The notes: generated by a model from the letters alone, not told the origin. A stretch of 64,000 bases of DNA from Muscardinus avellanarius (GCA_963383645.1 OY726569.1:81002211-81066210); one strand, 5' to 3'; shown: positions 10,960 through 23,303, counted from the first letter of the stretch. Numbers and translations: made by a program.

Positions 10960-11110
10960 AAAGGAAAGGAGCTATGAAGTCAAACGACATAAGTTCGAGT
11001 CTAAGTGTGAGTTCTCTCTTGTGGTGTGACCACAGGGAACTCATGACTTCATTAAACTTGGACATTCTTGTTTGTAAAAATATTAAAATGCCCATGCTAC
11101 AAGGTTACTA
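10960..11110 (+). repeat. MIR SINE, diverged
   Basis: 'tatgaagtcaaacgacataagttcgagtctaagtgtgagttc...gtggtgtgaccacagggaactcatgacttcattaaac' parallels MIR but is strongly drifted. Confidence 0.5.
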
Positions 11111-12424
11111 ACTCCTAAAGTTTAATAAGTACTAGCTATTTTTTTTTTCAGTTAAGGAAACAATCAGGACCATCCCTAGCCCCACTCCATTTCCCCTCCT
11201 AATCTAAAATCCTTAAGGAGAATCCAATAAACCCTCACTTTATGTCCACACTGCCTTCGGGTGCGTCGTCCCACTGGACTCTCATGTGAGCTCAGTGGGT
11301 GTCATGATCCCCGACTGACAGACAGCCGAGGCCAACAGGTGCAAGTGAGTGAAGCCCAGGGTCACCCTGTAGCCGTTGAACCATGAGACTCGAGGCTTCT
11401 TCTGGTCCACATCCATGGTCTTTCACTGCCTCTGCTATCTCCTCCAGAAGAGGGTGATCTCACAGCAAACCCCAAAATCACCTTTGACAACTTGGTGGGG
11501 AAAGGTCACAGTCAAAATCAAATTAGTCTCAAACATTGAACACCAAAAGATTCCACCTGGAAACACTTGAATTTTCAACTCCTATGGGCCTCCATCTTGC
11601 TGTTTAAGACTAGTTGGACTGGAAGTGTTCCTGGGAACTCTGATTCCCTTGAAGTCTTCTTTACGTAGGCTTCATGGACTCTTTGCCCCTCTGGCCTTCA
11701 GAAGGCATCGTGTCCTGGTTTCTGATAGAGGAGATTCTGGAGGGGGCAGAGAGTCTATTTATTCTAACTTGCTCTGTCATCGCTAATGTACTGTCACACA
11801 AGTGACTTGCTGTGCAATGCTAGAAAGAAAACAATAAAGTGCACAATTAAGAGTGTGGCTAATGCCTCCCGTGGAGCCAGGCTCTCTGGAGGTCACACTT
11901 CCTGTAAATTCACTGCCCATGGTCAGTCCCGTGGCCTTCAGCGGGGCTCCACTGTGGGATGCCTATCTTGCCCTTTCTCCACTGTTCCACACAGAGCTGT
12001 GGATTCAGTGGGAAGTGGGGAGGGGGAATTGAGAAGATGCTTGATCCACGCTACCTGGTGACCTTCCAGGGTGAGACTGGGCCTGTTTCTCCCTTTCTGT
12101 AGGAGCTGTCTGCACTCACCCTTGGGTCCAACCTTTGCTTCAAGCTGTCTGTGCAGTTCTACTTTCTATGACTCAGAATCACCTAAAACCAACAGACTCC
12201 ACTGTGCTGAGTTGTGTGTGTGTGTTTTTTTTACCCCGATTTTAAAGTAGGTCCCAGTCTGTTTCTCACATTTTGGGGGATACTCAAGGGTTAGTTTTTC
12301 CAGGGTTCTTTTAACAGAGCCAACTGATTCGACAAGAATGACTGCTGCTCCCCTCCAACCACACAATCCTAGAATCAGGGAAGTAGTGCCCCCACTATTG
12401 TCAACAGATGAGGGTGGTGGGACC
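11111..12424. other. Unique intergenic DNA
   Basis: No transposon, RNA gene or recognisable exon. Short ORFs on either strand lack any family resemblance. Confidence 0.5.
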
Positions 12425-13608
12425 CTGGTGCATAAGTCAGGATCCTCCAGAAAAACAGAACCAGTAGCAAGTAGATGAACAGTCAGACAGCTTTTTTTTT
12501 GTATGCTTTTATTGATGCATTGTAATTAGACATCATAGTGAGATCCAAAGTGATAAAAATATACATGCACACACCACCCCTTGTATTTCCCTCTGTATCC
12601 CACCCACTTCCCCTCCCTCCCTCCCCACACAGGTGAGTGGCAGAGGGAGCGATGCCGTCATATAGGGATTAGCATCATCCTCCCTCCAGCAATCCTCTCC
12701 CACTATTCTACTTGCTTCTTTCCGCATTTAGCTGAATCCCTTTTGTTTTCTATTTTCTTTCTAGCTTCCACATAGGAGAGAAAACATATGACACTTGACC
12801 TTTTGTCTCAGTTGCCATAATATTCTCTAGTTTCATCTGTGTTCCTGGAAATGACATAATTTAGTTCTTCTTTATAGATGAGAATTCCATTGTGTGCATA
12901 TAACACATTGTCTTTATCCATCCATCTGTCGAAAGACACCTCGGCTGGTTCCATAACTTGGCCACTGTGAATTGTGTTGTTATAAGCATGCGTGTGCATG
13001 GATCAGTATTGTGCTCTAATTCTTTTGGAAAGGTACCGGGGAGTGGTATGGCTGGGTAATGCGGTGGTTCCAGTCCTAGTCTTTTGAGGAACTGATCCTC
13101 TTAGTGATTATATTCATTTACAGTCCCATCCAACTGTGTAGACGAGTTTCTGTCTCTCCACATCCTCACATTTATTGGTGTTTGTGCTCCTGATGATCGC
13201 CATTGCAACTGGAGTGAGATGGACTCTCAACAGAGCTTTGATTTGCATTTCCAAGATTGCTAATGATGTTGAACATTTTTCCATGTTTGTTGGCTGCTTG
13301 CATTTTTCTTTTCTTTTGAAAAGTCAGATTTATTATAAGGCAGTTGGCTCATGTGATAAGGCAGCTAACAAACCAAGCAGGAGAATTCCTTCTCAGTCAT
13401 GGGGACGGCCACTCTTTGTTCTACTCACACCTTCAACCAATTAGAATAGGCCCAGGCACACGGGGGAGGCAATCTGCCTTATTGTCTCTACAGGTTCGAA
13501 TATTAACCTCGTCCTAAAACACCCCCACAGGCATACCCAGAGTAATATTAGACCAATTATCTTGGTACCACACGACCCCATCAAGTTAACACATAAAGTC
13601 AACCATCT
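12425..13608 (-). mobile_element. MLT2-like ERVL LTR, interrupted by an L1
   Basis: Left piece 12,425-12,487 ('caggatcctccagaaaaacagaaccag') and right piece 13,322-13,608 ('gatttattataaggcagttggctcatgtgat' ... 'caaccaattagaataggcccaggcacac' ... 'caagttaacacataaagtcaaccat') together follow an MLT2 LTR read antisense. The two halves are separated by the L1 at 12,488-13,321. The family name is from memory and could be a close relative. Confidence 0.65.
12488..13321 (-). mobile_element. L1 LINE, 5'-truncated 3' end
   Basis: A poly-T at 12,491 is the A-tail on the minus strand. Read antisense, the body matches the classic L1 ORF2 C-terminus and 3' UTR ('cattgtgtgcatataacacattgtctttatccatcc', '...cagtcccatccaactgtgtag...'). 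The minus-strand peptide at 12,808-12,999 is the decayed ORF2 end. Flanks agtcaga at 12,481-12,487 and 13,322-13,328 look like the TSD. Confidence 0.85.
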
Positions 13609-14739
13609 CACTGGGGAAAAGTTAGGAGAAAGAACCAACATGAATATGATCTAATCATACGCTAGGTGTTTTGGATGGCTCGCTCCAGTGTCACACAGCC
13701 ACGTGCAGCAGATCCCTAGTCTGAATTACTCTAGGTGCTGTTTTCTCTGCTGTGCCTTGCTTTAGGTGATCCTAAATGTGGATCTCACAGGAGACCCACC
13801 AGGTAAGACCAAGGAGAGGGCTTACTAGCCCAGAGAGAGAAGGGCCAGCCAGTGTCCTATACGTCAACTGCTGGCAACATGGGGTCCTGTGACTCCAGCT
13901 TGTTGGTTTATACTTAAAGGAATTCTCTTACAGCCTCTTACCCTTGAGCACAGGCTCTTCTGAGATTTCTATGGAGAGAAGTCTACACTCTCTAGGCAGC
14001 CATGGCGAGTCATCTGGGATGATTGTCTGGAAGGTTTTGCTGCTTTGTCAGAGCCCCCCCTTCCATTGCATCCTCAGCCCCTGCTACCACGCCCTACCGA
14101 GCTCTTGTGAAAGGGCGCAAGAACACATCCACCACGGGGCCAAAGAAGATCTCTTTGGGGACCTCCTTGGCCACAGTTCCTGGGTGCTCAGCTGTAAAGG
14201 AGGACTCAACCCTCATTAGGGCTGACGTCAAATAGACCCACTTGTAGGACAGAAGAGGCCAGGATCTTGGGGAAAAACAAGTTCCAGCAAAGCAGCTACT
14301 CAGCCCCAAACTGGAGAAGTGGCCAGAAGAAGGGAGGAGAGCCTCAGAATGGGGGATAGTCTGCACGGAGCTTTAAGAAAGAGATCAATTAGAGGCTGTT
14401 TTATGCATGATAAAGGAACTTTGCATTTGACTTATTTTTTAAAAGTGACAGTAGTGTTTTCTGAGCAGCGAGCATTCCCACTCTTTCCAAACCCACACCC
14501 ACAGGGGGACAGCTCAGAGATAGCTCTCTGGCTTGTGTTCCCAGGACTTTGGCATCAGGGGAACTGAACCCATGCTGTTGGGTCTCCCAAGCATCTGAGA
14601 ACACCAAGAAGGTTTCAGGGCAAGCCGGCCTCGGTGGACCACAAGAAATGGGCTCTGCTAAACAAACCCAAAGACATCTTCTAAAAGAGACAACAGAAAT
14701 GCCACCATGCAAACTGTGACAAATCAGACCAGCTCCTGG
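13609..14739. other. Unique intergenic DNA
   Basis: No repeat or exon recognised. ORFs of 80-105 codons at 14,094-14,712 lack domain or splice evidence. Confidence 0.45.
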
Positions 14740-15240
14740 CTAACCGGGGCAGTGTATCATCCTTTCCTTTGTGTATTTAATTTTGGAGCATTTCAGCCTG
14801 TCTAGGATAGGGTCGAGCTGCCTGTGAGGTGGGGGTGATAGACAAATAACTCCTAGCCCAGGATTAAACCAATCATGCAGAGAATGGGGGCGAAGGAGAA
14901 ATACCCAGGGCAAACAACAAAGCAAGACTCGGTGCGGCTTGGGCTGCGGAGCTGAACTTGCAGCTCTGCCAAAGCCGACTTTAAGCCGACCTTCAGCAGC
15001 ACTTCTTAGCAATGTACACCGGGCAATCGCTGGTAAATCTTTATTAATTTTAATTGGCGGCACCCATTTATAAGAACCATTAAAAAGGATAAATTGAGCC
15101 CATCCGGCGTAATGTCTTTTGTTAATTAGTTTGTCAGCACTGTTTTAATATCCCCTAATGACTTCATATTTCAGACCTGACATTAAAGGAGACGCTGCGA
15201 GGAAGGAAATGGTCTTATCACAGTGTACTGTACCGTTTTT
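14740..15240. promoter_or_regulatory. Candidate conserved non-coding element
   Basis: A transposon-free stretch of balanced composition that turns AT-rich and motif-dense at 15,030-15,180, including 'tttattaattttaattgg', 'gttaattagtttgtcagcac' and 'cctaatgacttcat', with several TAAT homeodomain-core sites. This is the style of deeply conserved enhancers, but conservation is not visible from one sequence. Inference only. Confidence 0.3.
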
Positions 15241-16489
15241 CTTTTTTGAACAAAAAGTGTCCTTCCAAATGCTGACCAAGGTTAGATGTCATTTGATCCT
15301 CAAAGGCAGGTGCTCGAGGGCTTCGGAGGCCCCCAGTTCTCTAGCCGCGTCCTGCCGCTTCATCGTGTCTCAACTTTCCTCTTCCTTCCAGCCACCCCTG
15401 GCACCCCCAAACACTCATTCATTTCTTCTTTCCCTCCTTCCTTCATTTATTCAACAAACATTTATTGAGATCCTCAGAATTGAGGAGAAAGGTTTGGATA
15501 AAGTCAAGCAAGATGCAGATAATTTCTAGAAATAAAGACATACAAGCTTTGTATTGTCTATTCAAAAAAAAGGGGGGTCCTTTTATTTTCAGAAATTCAA
15601 GGCCAGTATTTTTGTTTGGGCAGGGGGGAAATAAACTATGGGGAGACTGAGAAAGTCAAAGATGAGGTGGCTTGACTCCTGGTTCCAAACAGCTTTGCTC
15701 TAGAATCAAATGAAACTCAAAACTGACACCAAGTGGCATCCCAGGGAAGGAGCACATGTTTTGGAGAGGGAGGAGAGGAGGAGCCATGTGTCAGCCTCAG
15801 AGGAGGGGAGACAAGATGATGTGTTGGGATGCTGGAGACTCTGGGAACTATTTACACACCAGCAAACTCTACACAAAAAGAAAAAAATAAGCTTTTCTAA
15901 TATGTAATGAAAGACTTCAAGCTTTCACTCAGCCTCGGTCTGCTAGGGGTGGTGAGTAAGCAGGCGTCCCACAGAGGGAGGGAGTTAGCCCGGTGCGCAC
16001 GCAGACTTCTTGGCTTTCTGTATGTTGGGCCATTACAGTTATCTTTGCCTGGTTAAGTAAATTTACAAGTAATATTATCTAATTTTAACTGAATTACCGT
16101 CACAAAAAGGACAATTAGAAATCATAGCTTAAACCACAAGTTGACATGAAAAATGAGGGCTGAAACTTCCCCACTCCTACTACACGCTCTTCTTCAACCA
16201 CGGGATGAGATAAAAATAATGTTGATCTAATCACATCTGACAAGCAATTGGCCAAAAAGAAATGTGAAAAATTATCAGGAAGACCATTTGAAATGTGGTT
16301 TTACATCCACAATTACTCACAGCAAACTTTGCCCTAGGCAAACTCTGTGCCTTGAGAAATTAACTAATGACCATGGTACTAATTTATGCTTTATGGATAA
16401 ATAGATAGACGTAAATGGAGGTGCATTTAATCTCCCCAAATTCTTACTGATAGAGCATGGAACTATAGAAGTATGCTTGGAGAACGCCC
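15241..16489. other. Unique intergenic DNA
   Basis: No transposon recognised. It includes an AT-rich, repeat-free block (16,020-16,300) resembling non-coding conserved sequence in style. Confidence 0.45.
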
Positions 16490-16880
16490 AAGCCTGGAAC
16501 TCTTGACAAGTCCTTAACTCCATGATTCCTTAATTTTCCCAAGTGGTAACAATTTCACCTACTTTGTAGGGTTGTTCTAATGACCAGATCTAAAGCATTT
16601 AAAGTGTCCATCACAAACCTGATGTGATGGCACGTGCCTGTAATCACAGTACTTGGGAGGCTGAGACAGGAAGATTGCAGGTTCAAGGACAATCTCAGCA
16701 ATTTAAGGAGGCCCTTAGTAACTTAGTGAAACCTTGTTTAAAAAAAAAAAAAAGGAAAATAGGGCTGACTGTGTAGCTCAGAGGTAGAATGACCCTGGAT
16801 TCAATCCCTAGCACTACAAAAAATAAAAAAATAAATTTAAAAATAAAGTGCCCATCACAGAGCCTGGCACTGGGTACAGG
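16490..16880 (+). repeat. MIR SINE split by a younger SINE
   Basis: 'gacaagtccttaactccatgattccttaattttcccaagtgg' and 'cctactttgtagggttgttctaatgacc' to the left and 'agcctggcactgggtac' to the right belong to one MIR. The SINE at 16,616-16,844 sits between them. Confidence 0.6.
16616..16844 (+). mobile_element. B1-dID/MEN-type SINE with TSD
   Basis: Complete SINE with A-runs in linker and tail. It is flanked by aaagtgtccatcaca (16,601-16,615) and aaagtgcccatcaca (16,845-16,859), a 15-bp TSD with one substitution, and lies inside a MIR. Confidence 0.93.
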
Positions 16881-17382
16881 CACATCACAGAGAGAGCTGT
16901 CATTATCATCACCATCATCCTCCTCACCACACACCTGTGAACTAGCATCTCTGATCCATCTCAACACGGACTACAGCAATTATCTATAGGATTACTGAGG
17001 CTTAACAAATAAACAAACAAACATATGAAACAAGTCCCCTTAAGAGAAGAAATGAGTTTCTTGCAGGACTTGAAGCTCTCCAGATGTGTTGTCTCTGAAC
17101 TTTCTCACCCCTCTCTATGCTTTCCAGATGCTGTCAAGCAGGCCCTCACCAACTCCAATAATGCACGTATAGAAAGAAAGCCCCCTGAGAACTGGGGGAG
17201 AGTTTCTGGATTCGCAGCCTGTTGAGAGTGGCTATATCTCAGCACCATGCAATGGTTGCTTTACAGAAATATGGGCACAGTGAGGCCACATCATCCGATT
17301 TTCAGGAAGTTGGAAGTGAAATCTTGCCATTTTTTGTAAAAAAAACCTTGCATCTGTTAACAGTGCCTAAAATAGCACTTTG

Positions 17383-17590
17383 GAGCCAGGTGCAGTGGTG
17401 CATGCCTGTAATCCCAGCAACTCAGGAGGCTGAGGCAGGAGGATAGCAGGAGGCCAGCCTGGGAAACTTAACAAGATTCTATCTCAAAATCATCATCATC
17501 ATCATCATTCATCATTATTATCAGCAGCAGCAGCATAGACTGAGGGTGTAGCTCAGCAGTGGAGCACCCAGTGCCACCATGCCCGGCTAC
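17383..17590 (+). mobile_element. B1-dID/MEN-type SINE with (ATC)n linker
   Basis: B1-like start 'gagccaggtgcagtggtgcatgcctgtaatccc'. The linker has expanded into ATC/ATT/AGC triplets at 17,488-17,534, and a short ID part 'gactgagggtgtagctcagcagtggagc' follows. Confidence 0.8.
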
Positions 17591-17849
17591 ATGTTAGCCT
17601 TTGGAAGAATCAAAGATAAGAGAGGTGGAGTAGGGTGTGGAGGCTGAGTTGGAAAACAGAAGGTTCTGAAAATAAGGTGGGAGGGGAAATCCTAAGAGTC
17701 GACTCAACACTCTCTGCACCCCAGCTTCTCTGAGCCTGGCAGAGGGGATTATTTGCTCTGGGTATCTTCACCTTCTCTATTTCCCCCTAGGCCTTCTGAT
17801 GCTCACCCCCGTGTCAGTGCAGTGCTTACTCACAGCTCTCAGAGAAAAA

Positions 17850-18690
17850 GAAGATAAGGGTAAAAACAATATTTTATTATTCATTTCTTTATTTCTACTT
17901 ATAATATTTCTACATATAGACATTTCACTAAACTATATACTTTTTGGTGTGCCTGTTTTTGAATTTTATGTAAATGGAATACTACAACATTATTATTGTA
18001 AGACATGATTTTTTTATGATTTTTATATGACCTGATGTTTTTTGAGAATTCTCTATGTTCACATATGTAGTTAAAATTCACTAGTTTTTATTCGTGTGCA
18101 ATTTTCTGTTATATAAACATTCTTGTTATTGATGTATTTCACCATTGATAATTATTCAGTTGTTTCTATTATTATAAGCAGAGACATATGAACATTATTC
18201 TATCGGATCCCTGGTACATGTCCCCCACAAAAGAGCGTCTCGGGTTGGTACTGATCTATAGGAATGCAGTTGGCTGTGAGGGTTCTGTAAATATTCTAGA
18301 TTTAAGTCTCTTATAAGATCTATGATTTGCAAAATTTTTTTGCCAGTCTGCCTTGGGTTTTCATTTTCTGAAGTATGTTGTGAAGAGCACAAAATTTTTA
18401 ATTTTTATAAACTCCGCTTGTTTTGTGGCTTATACTATCTCTCCAAAATAATTTGCTAGAATTTTTATTGAGATTGTATGGAACCTATAGTTCAATTTAG
18501 AAAGAACTGACATCTTAATATTGGGTCTTCCTATCTATAGACATGGGAAATCTATCCATTTATCTAGTTACCCTTTTGCTTTCATTCATCAGGGTTTTAT
18601 TTTTTTCTTATATAGATTTTATAGATACTTTGTTAGATTTATGCCCAAGAATTTCACTTAAAGGGGTGCTAGTGTAAATGGTATTGTGTA
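17850..18690 (-). mobile_element. L1 LINE fragment (ORF2 region, antisense)
   Basis: 'ttttattgagattgtatggaacctatagttcaatttagaaagaactgacatcttaatattgggtcttccta' is the standard antisense L1 ORF2 stretch. Upstream, 'gtctcttataagatctatgatttgcaaa' fits as well. Many stops; no intact ORF. Confidence 0.75.
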
Positions 18691-18697
18691 ATTGTTT

Positions 18698-19040
18698 ATG
18701 TATTTGGTACTAGAAATGAAACTCAGTGGCATTCTCTCTCCAAGTACCCTCATGGCCCTTCTTATGTTTTATTTCGCTTTTTGTTGTTATTGTTGTTGTC
18801 TTGGTACTGGAGATTGAACCCAAGGAAGTTCCACCTCTGAGCTACATCCCCAGCCCTATTTTATTTTATTTTTTAGTTTGAAACTGGGTCTCACTACATT
18901 GCTGAGTCTTGCTACGTTGTTGAGGCTGTCCTTTAACCTGTGATCCTCCTGTTTCAATCTCCCAAGTATTAGGATTACAAGTGTTCACCACCACACCCAG
19001 CTTATGTTTTTATTTTGAAATGCGGTCTTGCTAAATTGCT
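18698..19040 (-). mobile_element. Older SINE split by a younger one
   Basis: The ID part 'tttggtactagaaatgaaactcagtggcattc' (18,698-18,774) and the linker/left remnant 'tattttgaaatgcggtcttgctaaattgctgaa' (19,004-19,040) belong to one minus-strand SINE interrupted by the copy at 18,775-19,003. Confidence 0.7.
18775..19003 (-). mobile_element. B1-dID/MEN-type SINE nested in an older SINE
   Basis: Complete minus-strand copy with a (TTG)n-rich tail, ID part, linker and B1-like part ending 'caccacacccagctt'. Flanking 'tatgttttattt' on both sides is the TSD. Confidence 0.88.
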
Positions 19041-19099
19041 GAATGGAAAACATTTTACCACTGACGTACATCCCAGCCCATACAGGCTTTCAAACATCT

Positions 19100-19958
19100 T
19101 TTCAAAAAAAATTCTCTATACCTCTTCATGCCCATTAGAATAATCATTATTTTGAAACAAACAGAAAATAACAAGTGTTAGTGAGGATGAGTAATTGGAA
19201 CCTCTTTGCACTGTTGCTGGGAATATAAAGTGGTGCGGCTACTGTAGAAAATTACAGCTAAAATTAACGTATGGTCCAGCAGTTCCACTCCTAGCTATAT
19301 ACCCAACAGAATTGAAACATGAAATCAAATGGATAGTACAGGCCTGCAAGGTGGCACATGCCTGTAATCCCAGTACTTGGGAGGCTGAGACCAGAGGATC
19401 ACAGGTTCCAAGACCAGCCTCAGCAATTTAGTGAGGCCCTCGGCACCGTAGCAAGAGTCCATTTCAGAATAAAAACCAAAATTGGGTTGGGGGAATATCT
19501 CAAAGGTAGAATACCTCTGGGTTTGATTCCTATAACACACGTGCATGCATGTGCGAGCATACACACACACACACGGATATCACACACACAGTGCACACAC
19601 ACGTTAATAGCGTTAAAAAGGAAGAGATTCTAACACCTGCTACAACATGAAAGAACTTTGCAGACACTATGCAGGGTGTAGTAAGCCAGTCACAAAAGAA
19701 AAGTAGATTTCGCAAGTAGATTCATAAAGACATGAAGGAGAATGTTGTTTGCCAGAGGGTGGAGGATGGGGACTGGAAGGTTACTGTTTAGCAGGTAGAG
19801 TTTCAGTTTGGGAAAATAAAAAATTCTAGATAGGCATGGTGGTGAGGGTTGCACACTGATGTGAATGTACTTAGTGCCTCTGAACTGTACACTTAAAATG
19901 GTGAAAATTATAAAATTTATTTTGCATATATTTATCAAAACTAAAGGAAGAAAGAGCT
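19100..19958 (+). mobile_element. L1 LINE 3' end, interrupted by a SINE
   Basis: Left piece 19,100-19,337 ('gtgttagtgaggatgagtaattggaacctctttgcactg' ... 'gttccactcctagctatatacccaacagaattgaaac') and right piece 19,613-19,958 ('ctacaacatgaaagaactttg' ... 'gaatgtacttagtgcctctgaactgtacacttaaaatgg') are consecutive parts of an L1M-type 3' end. Non-coding remnant. Confidence 0.85.
19338..19612 (+). mobile_element. B1-dID/MEN-type SINE inside L1
   Basis: 'aggcctgcaaggtggcacatgcctgtaatcccagtacttggg' start, linker 'catttcagaataaaaacc', ID part, then a CA-rich degenerate tail (19,536-19,612). Confidence 0.88.
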
Positions 19959-21029
19959 AATTTCTGCATTTTGAAATTAAAATCTCAAACTAGAATACGT
20001 CTCTTCTTTCAATTAAACCAACAAAACTGGTTTTAATTCAAAGTATTGAATGAATGAAGTCACAAGATCCCCAAATCCCCAAATTAACAGTCACCCTCAA
20101 CAGTTACTGGTTGTTTTCCGTGAAGTGAACATTGTCATAGGCAGTTTAATAATCTCATAAATTATTTTTTTAAATGTAGCCTTCTTTTCCAGAAGAAAAC
20201 AGCAAAAGGTACACTGGTGAAGACTTCGAAAGACAAAACCAAAAAACTAAAACAAAACAACAACAAAAAGACACAACTTGAACTAAGGACATAAAAGGTA
20301 GAGAAAAATAGTCTACACGAGGGAAATGTCTCTATTAGATGGAGACAGAGAGAAAGGAGTGGCAAATGACAGAAACAACACAGATTACATTTTGATCTGG
20401 ATTGATCTTGATCAACATAAAAAATGATAAGGCGCAGAAAAGCTCAGTTAACACATGGACTTGGAGAGGGAAAGGACAAAGTTGCAGACGGCTTGAAAGG
20501 TGAGAAGCAGAGAAGACCCGTCTGACTGAGCTCAGGTCTTGCAAACAGGGATCTTAGGAGGCTAAACCCAGTCACTCCAGTAGCGGCAGACTGGCCTTCC
20601 TGGATGGAATATCTGTGTTCACAGGATGCTGGTTGCAGACACACCCCACTTTGTTCTTTCCAGTAAGAATCCTTATTCCTAATGGAAGGGCAAAGAAATT
20701 GGGGCCCAAATCCTACAATAAGAGTAACAATCAGGGGCTAGAATGGCTGCCGGATTGCGTCCTTCCAGAACGCAGCTGTGTTCCCACATGAGGAGGGAGA
20801 AATGGGGGAGAGCAAGGGCCCCGAGAGAACCAGTGCCCGGCCCTTCCAGAGTGCCTGTGCCCAGCCTGCTGAGCTGGAGGGGAGCAGGTCAGAGGAGCAG
20901 GCGTGGCCCACACCTCTGGGCTTCACGGCCTCCTCCCCCAGTCTAGACCCCCGGCTGCTTCAGGGCAGCAGATGCTGGAGGGTAGGTAGTGCTCAAATCC
21001 CACAGAGACATAGAAGCTGAACATTCAGG
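19959..21029. other. Unique intergenic DNA
   Basis: No repeat or exon recognised. It turns GC-richer after 20,740, where several overlapping chance ORFs occur on both strands. Confidence 0.45.
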
Positions 21030-21170
21030 GGGTCGGGAATCCAAACATGGTCCTGCCCTGACCCCGCAGCTTACAAGCTGTGTGGTCCTGAGGGAAGTTA
21101 CTCTCTTGCTTTGGGTTTCCTGATAAAATGAGAAGATTGGAGAAGATGGCCTTAGCTGTCGCTTCTTATT
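21030..21170 (+). repeat. MIR SINE
   Basis: 'cttacaagctgtgtggtcctgagggaagttactctcttgctttgggtttcctgataaaatgagaagattgg' is MIR core sequence. Confidence 0.7.
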
Positions 21171-21479
21171 CTAAGGTTCTGTGGTCCTGCCTATGACTCG
21201 CAAGCTCACAGAGGAATCTGGGAAAACTCATGAGGACTGAGAAAGAAGATAGCTTCCGTTTATAGAACAAATACATATTTTCCTGTGTTTCTGTTGCTCT
21301 ACCCATCATCCCTTGCACCTGCTCCTTGGAGGACATTATCCTTCCTGCGTGCCAGGGGATTCTGACGGGGCTGTCAATCACAGTACTGAGTGCCACCCTT
21401 GACACACTGATTGGTCCAAAGGTTGAGCACCTGATCCAAGAGGACCCATCAGCATCTCTCCTTGAATGTTGACGTGTGT

Positions 21480-21840
21480 ATCGGGGGAGACAGAGCAGTA
21501 CTGATAGAAACCTAGAGAAGTCAGCTCCCATCCTCCTCCCCAATGCGGGCACTGTGAGGTCTGACCATGAGGTCAGGAGAAGGACTGAGAATAAAGGAAC
21601 AAAGAAAGAGAAAGCCCTTGACCATTGCCTGGCCACTGGCACACCAGCCAGCAGCTTACACAGCTCTCCTGTGCCCCCTCCCCATTTCTTTACCTCATAA
21701 AAAGCCCCTAGCCTGTAAGAAGGTGATCCTCTGACTCTCGCGGGCTCTCTCCCCAGTCAGACATCTCCTTCCAGGTTTTATTCCTAACTAAATAAAGCCT
21801 GTTCCCTGCTGTGGGGCCGTGTTTTCTTTGCCCCCATATA
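21480..21840 (+). mobile_element. Candidate ERV LTR (U3-R-U5 end)
   Basis: A TATA-like 'tcataaaaagcccctagcctg', a short pyrimidine-rich R-like block and a poly(A) signal in 'aactaaataaagcctgttccctgctg' are spaced as in gammaretrovirus-like LTRs. The left boundary is not defined and no TSD was found. It could be coincidence. Confidence 0.4.
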
Positions 21841-22489
21841 CCCCAATATCAACCATCACCTCCCTCCCATACAGAGAGGAGGGAGCCTCGTCTTTCCATC
21901 TCAACGAGGAAAAGAAAAGCAGAGGAGGAGAGCGGGAAGGTGTCTGCACTGTGCGCTGTATTGCTAGTGTTCTTGGCTGTCAGCTTCCTTCAGGCCCTCT
22001 CAGCACGGGAACCCCAAACTCCCTGTATTTAGGGAGGAACTGGTTTCCTTGGCTGTTGAGACAAATTGGGTGGCTGTTGAAAACAGGAGTTTATTCTCTC
22101 ATTGTCCTGAAGTCTCAAATAAACATCACCAGGCCAAAACTGAGGCATCGACACAGCCGTGCAGGCTTTAGACTGTGGGGAAAAAGCCATTCCTAGGTTA
22201 TTCCAGCTTCGGAGGGCTGCTGGCAGCCCCACTGTGGCCACGCCACTGCAGACCCTGTCTCTCTGACCCCTGGCAGCCTCACCCACTTCTGTACCATCAG
22301 ATCTCCCTCTGCCTCCCTCTAAGGAAGACACTGGAGTGCATCTAGGGCCTGTCACAGGACGTTAATTTAGTTGTATCAGTAAGACATTTTTTCCAAATAA
22401 GATGTTTATAGGCTTCAGAGATTAGTACCCCGTATCTTGAGTGGCCACTAATGAACTCTATAGGTTATAAGCTAACTTGCTTGAGTTCC
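21841..22489. other. Unique intergenic DNA
   Basis: No transposon or exon recognised. Overlapping ORFs of 70-125 codons have no recognisable domain. Confidence 0.45.
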
Positions 22490-22562
22490 ATTTTCCTTCC
22501 TTCCTTCCTTCCTTCCTTTCTTCTTTCCTTCCTTCCTTCCTTCCTTCCTTCCTTCCTTCTTT
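22490..22562. repeat. (TTCC)n microsatellite
   Basis: TTCC array with a few TTCT units, next to the tail of the minus-strand SINE at 22,563. Confidence 0.95.
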
Positions 22563-22766
22563 TCTTTGTGTATCACTGGGAATTGAATTCAGGAGTATTC
22601 TACCTCCAGCTACACTCCCAACCCTCATTTTTTGGTTTGGAAACAGGCTCTTGCTAGGTTGCTGAGAGTTTCGCTGCATTGCTGAGGCTATCCTCTTACC
22701 TGCGATCCTCCTGTCTCCACCTCCCGAGTCCTGGGATTATAGGCATGCACCACCATGCCTGGCTCC
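22563..22766 (-). mobile_element. B1-dID/MEN-type SINE
   Basis: ID part 'tatcactgggaattgaattcaggagtattctacctcc', linker 'gtttggaaacaggctcttgc', B1-like part ending 'caccaccatgcctggctc'. A T-run at 22,775-22,796 follows. Confidence 0.88.
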
Positions 22767-22799
22767 TTTCAATTTTTTTTTTTTTTTTTTTTTTTTACA

Positions 22800-23303
22800 G
22801 AAAGAGTTGTGACACAGTGTATTTCTTAAAATTGGGGGAATGTCAGATATAAAGAAGAAAATAAAATCCCATCCCAGCCAATTATTCAACTATGATAAGA
22901 AGACTTAATACAGGACAGAGATGAAACAAGGTGTTGGTCCACAGGCAGAAGAAAACTGGTGTGAATTCTGCCCCGAGGACCTTAGTGTCTGTGAAAGAAC
23001 TGAGTGAACAGTAGGACGCGGGCTGTTCTGAAGGAAATCATGCCAATGCTTTATGGCCCTCCTTCTTTTTCTAAGTGTATATTTTGGTCTTTGCAGCGTT
23101 TTATCTTGCTTCCTTCCCTTGATTCTATACAACTGGCACTTGCCAAGTCATTAAAAATTCTTCAAAGCAAAAACCACTATACGGAAAATATTTTCTTTTA
23201 TCCAGCTATGTTGTCATTTATTATTATTACCTAACATTTCTTATTTTTTGCTCTTATAGATGATACCATAATGAACATCTTCATCCACGTGGCTAATTAT
23301 TAG
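22800..23303. other. Unique intergenic DNA
   Basis: No feature recognised. Confidence 0.45.

Noticed and set aside
21166..21642. 158-codon minus-strand ORF
   Set aside because: It overlaps MIR and candidate LTR sequence, and the product has no recognisable family.
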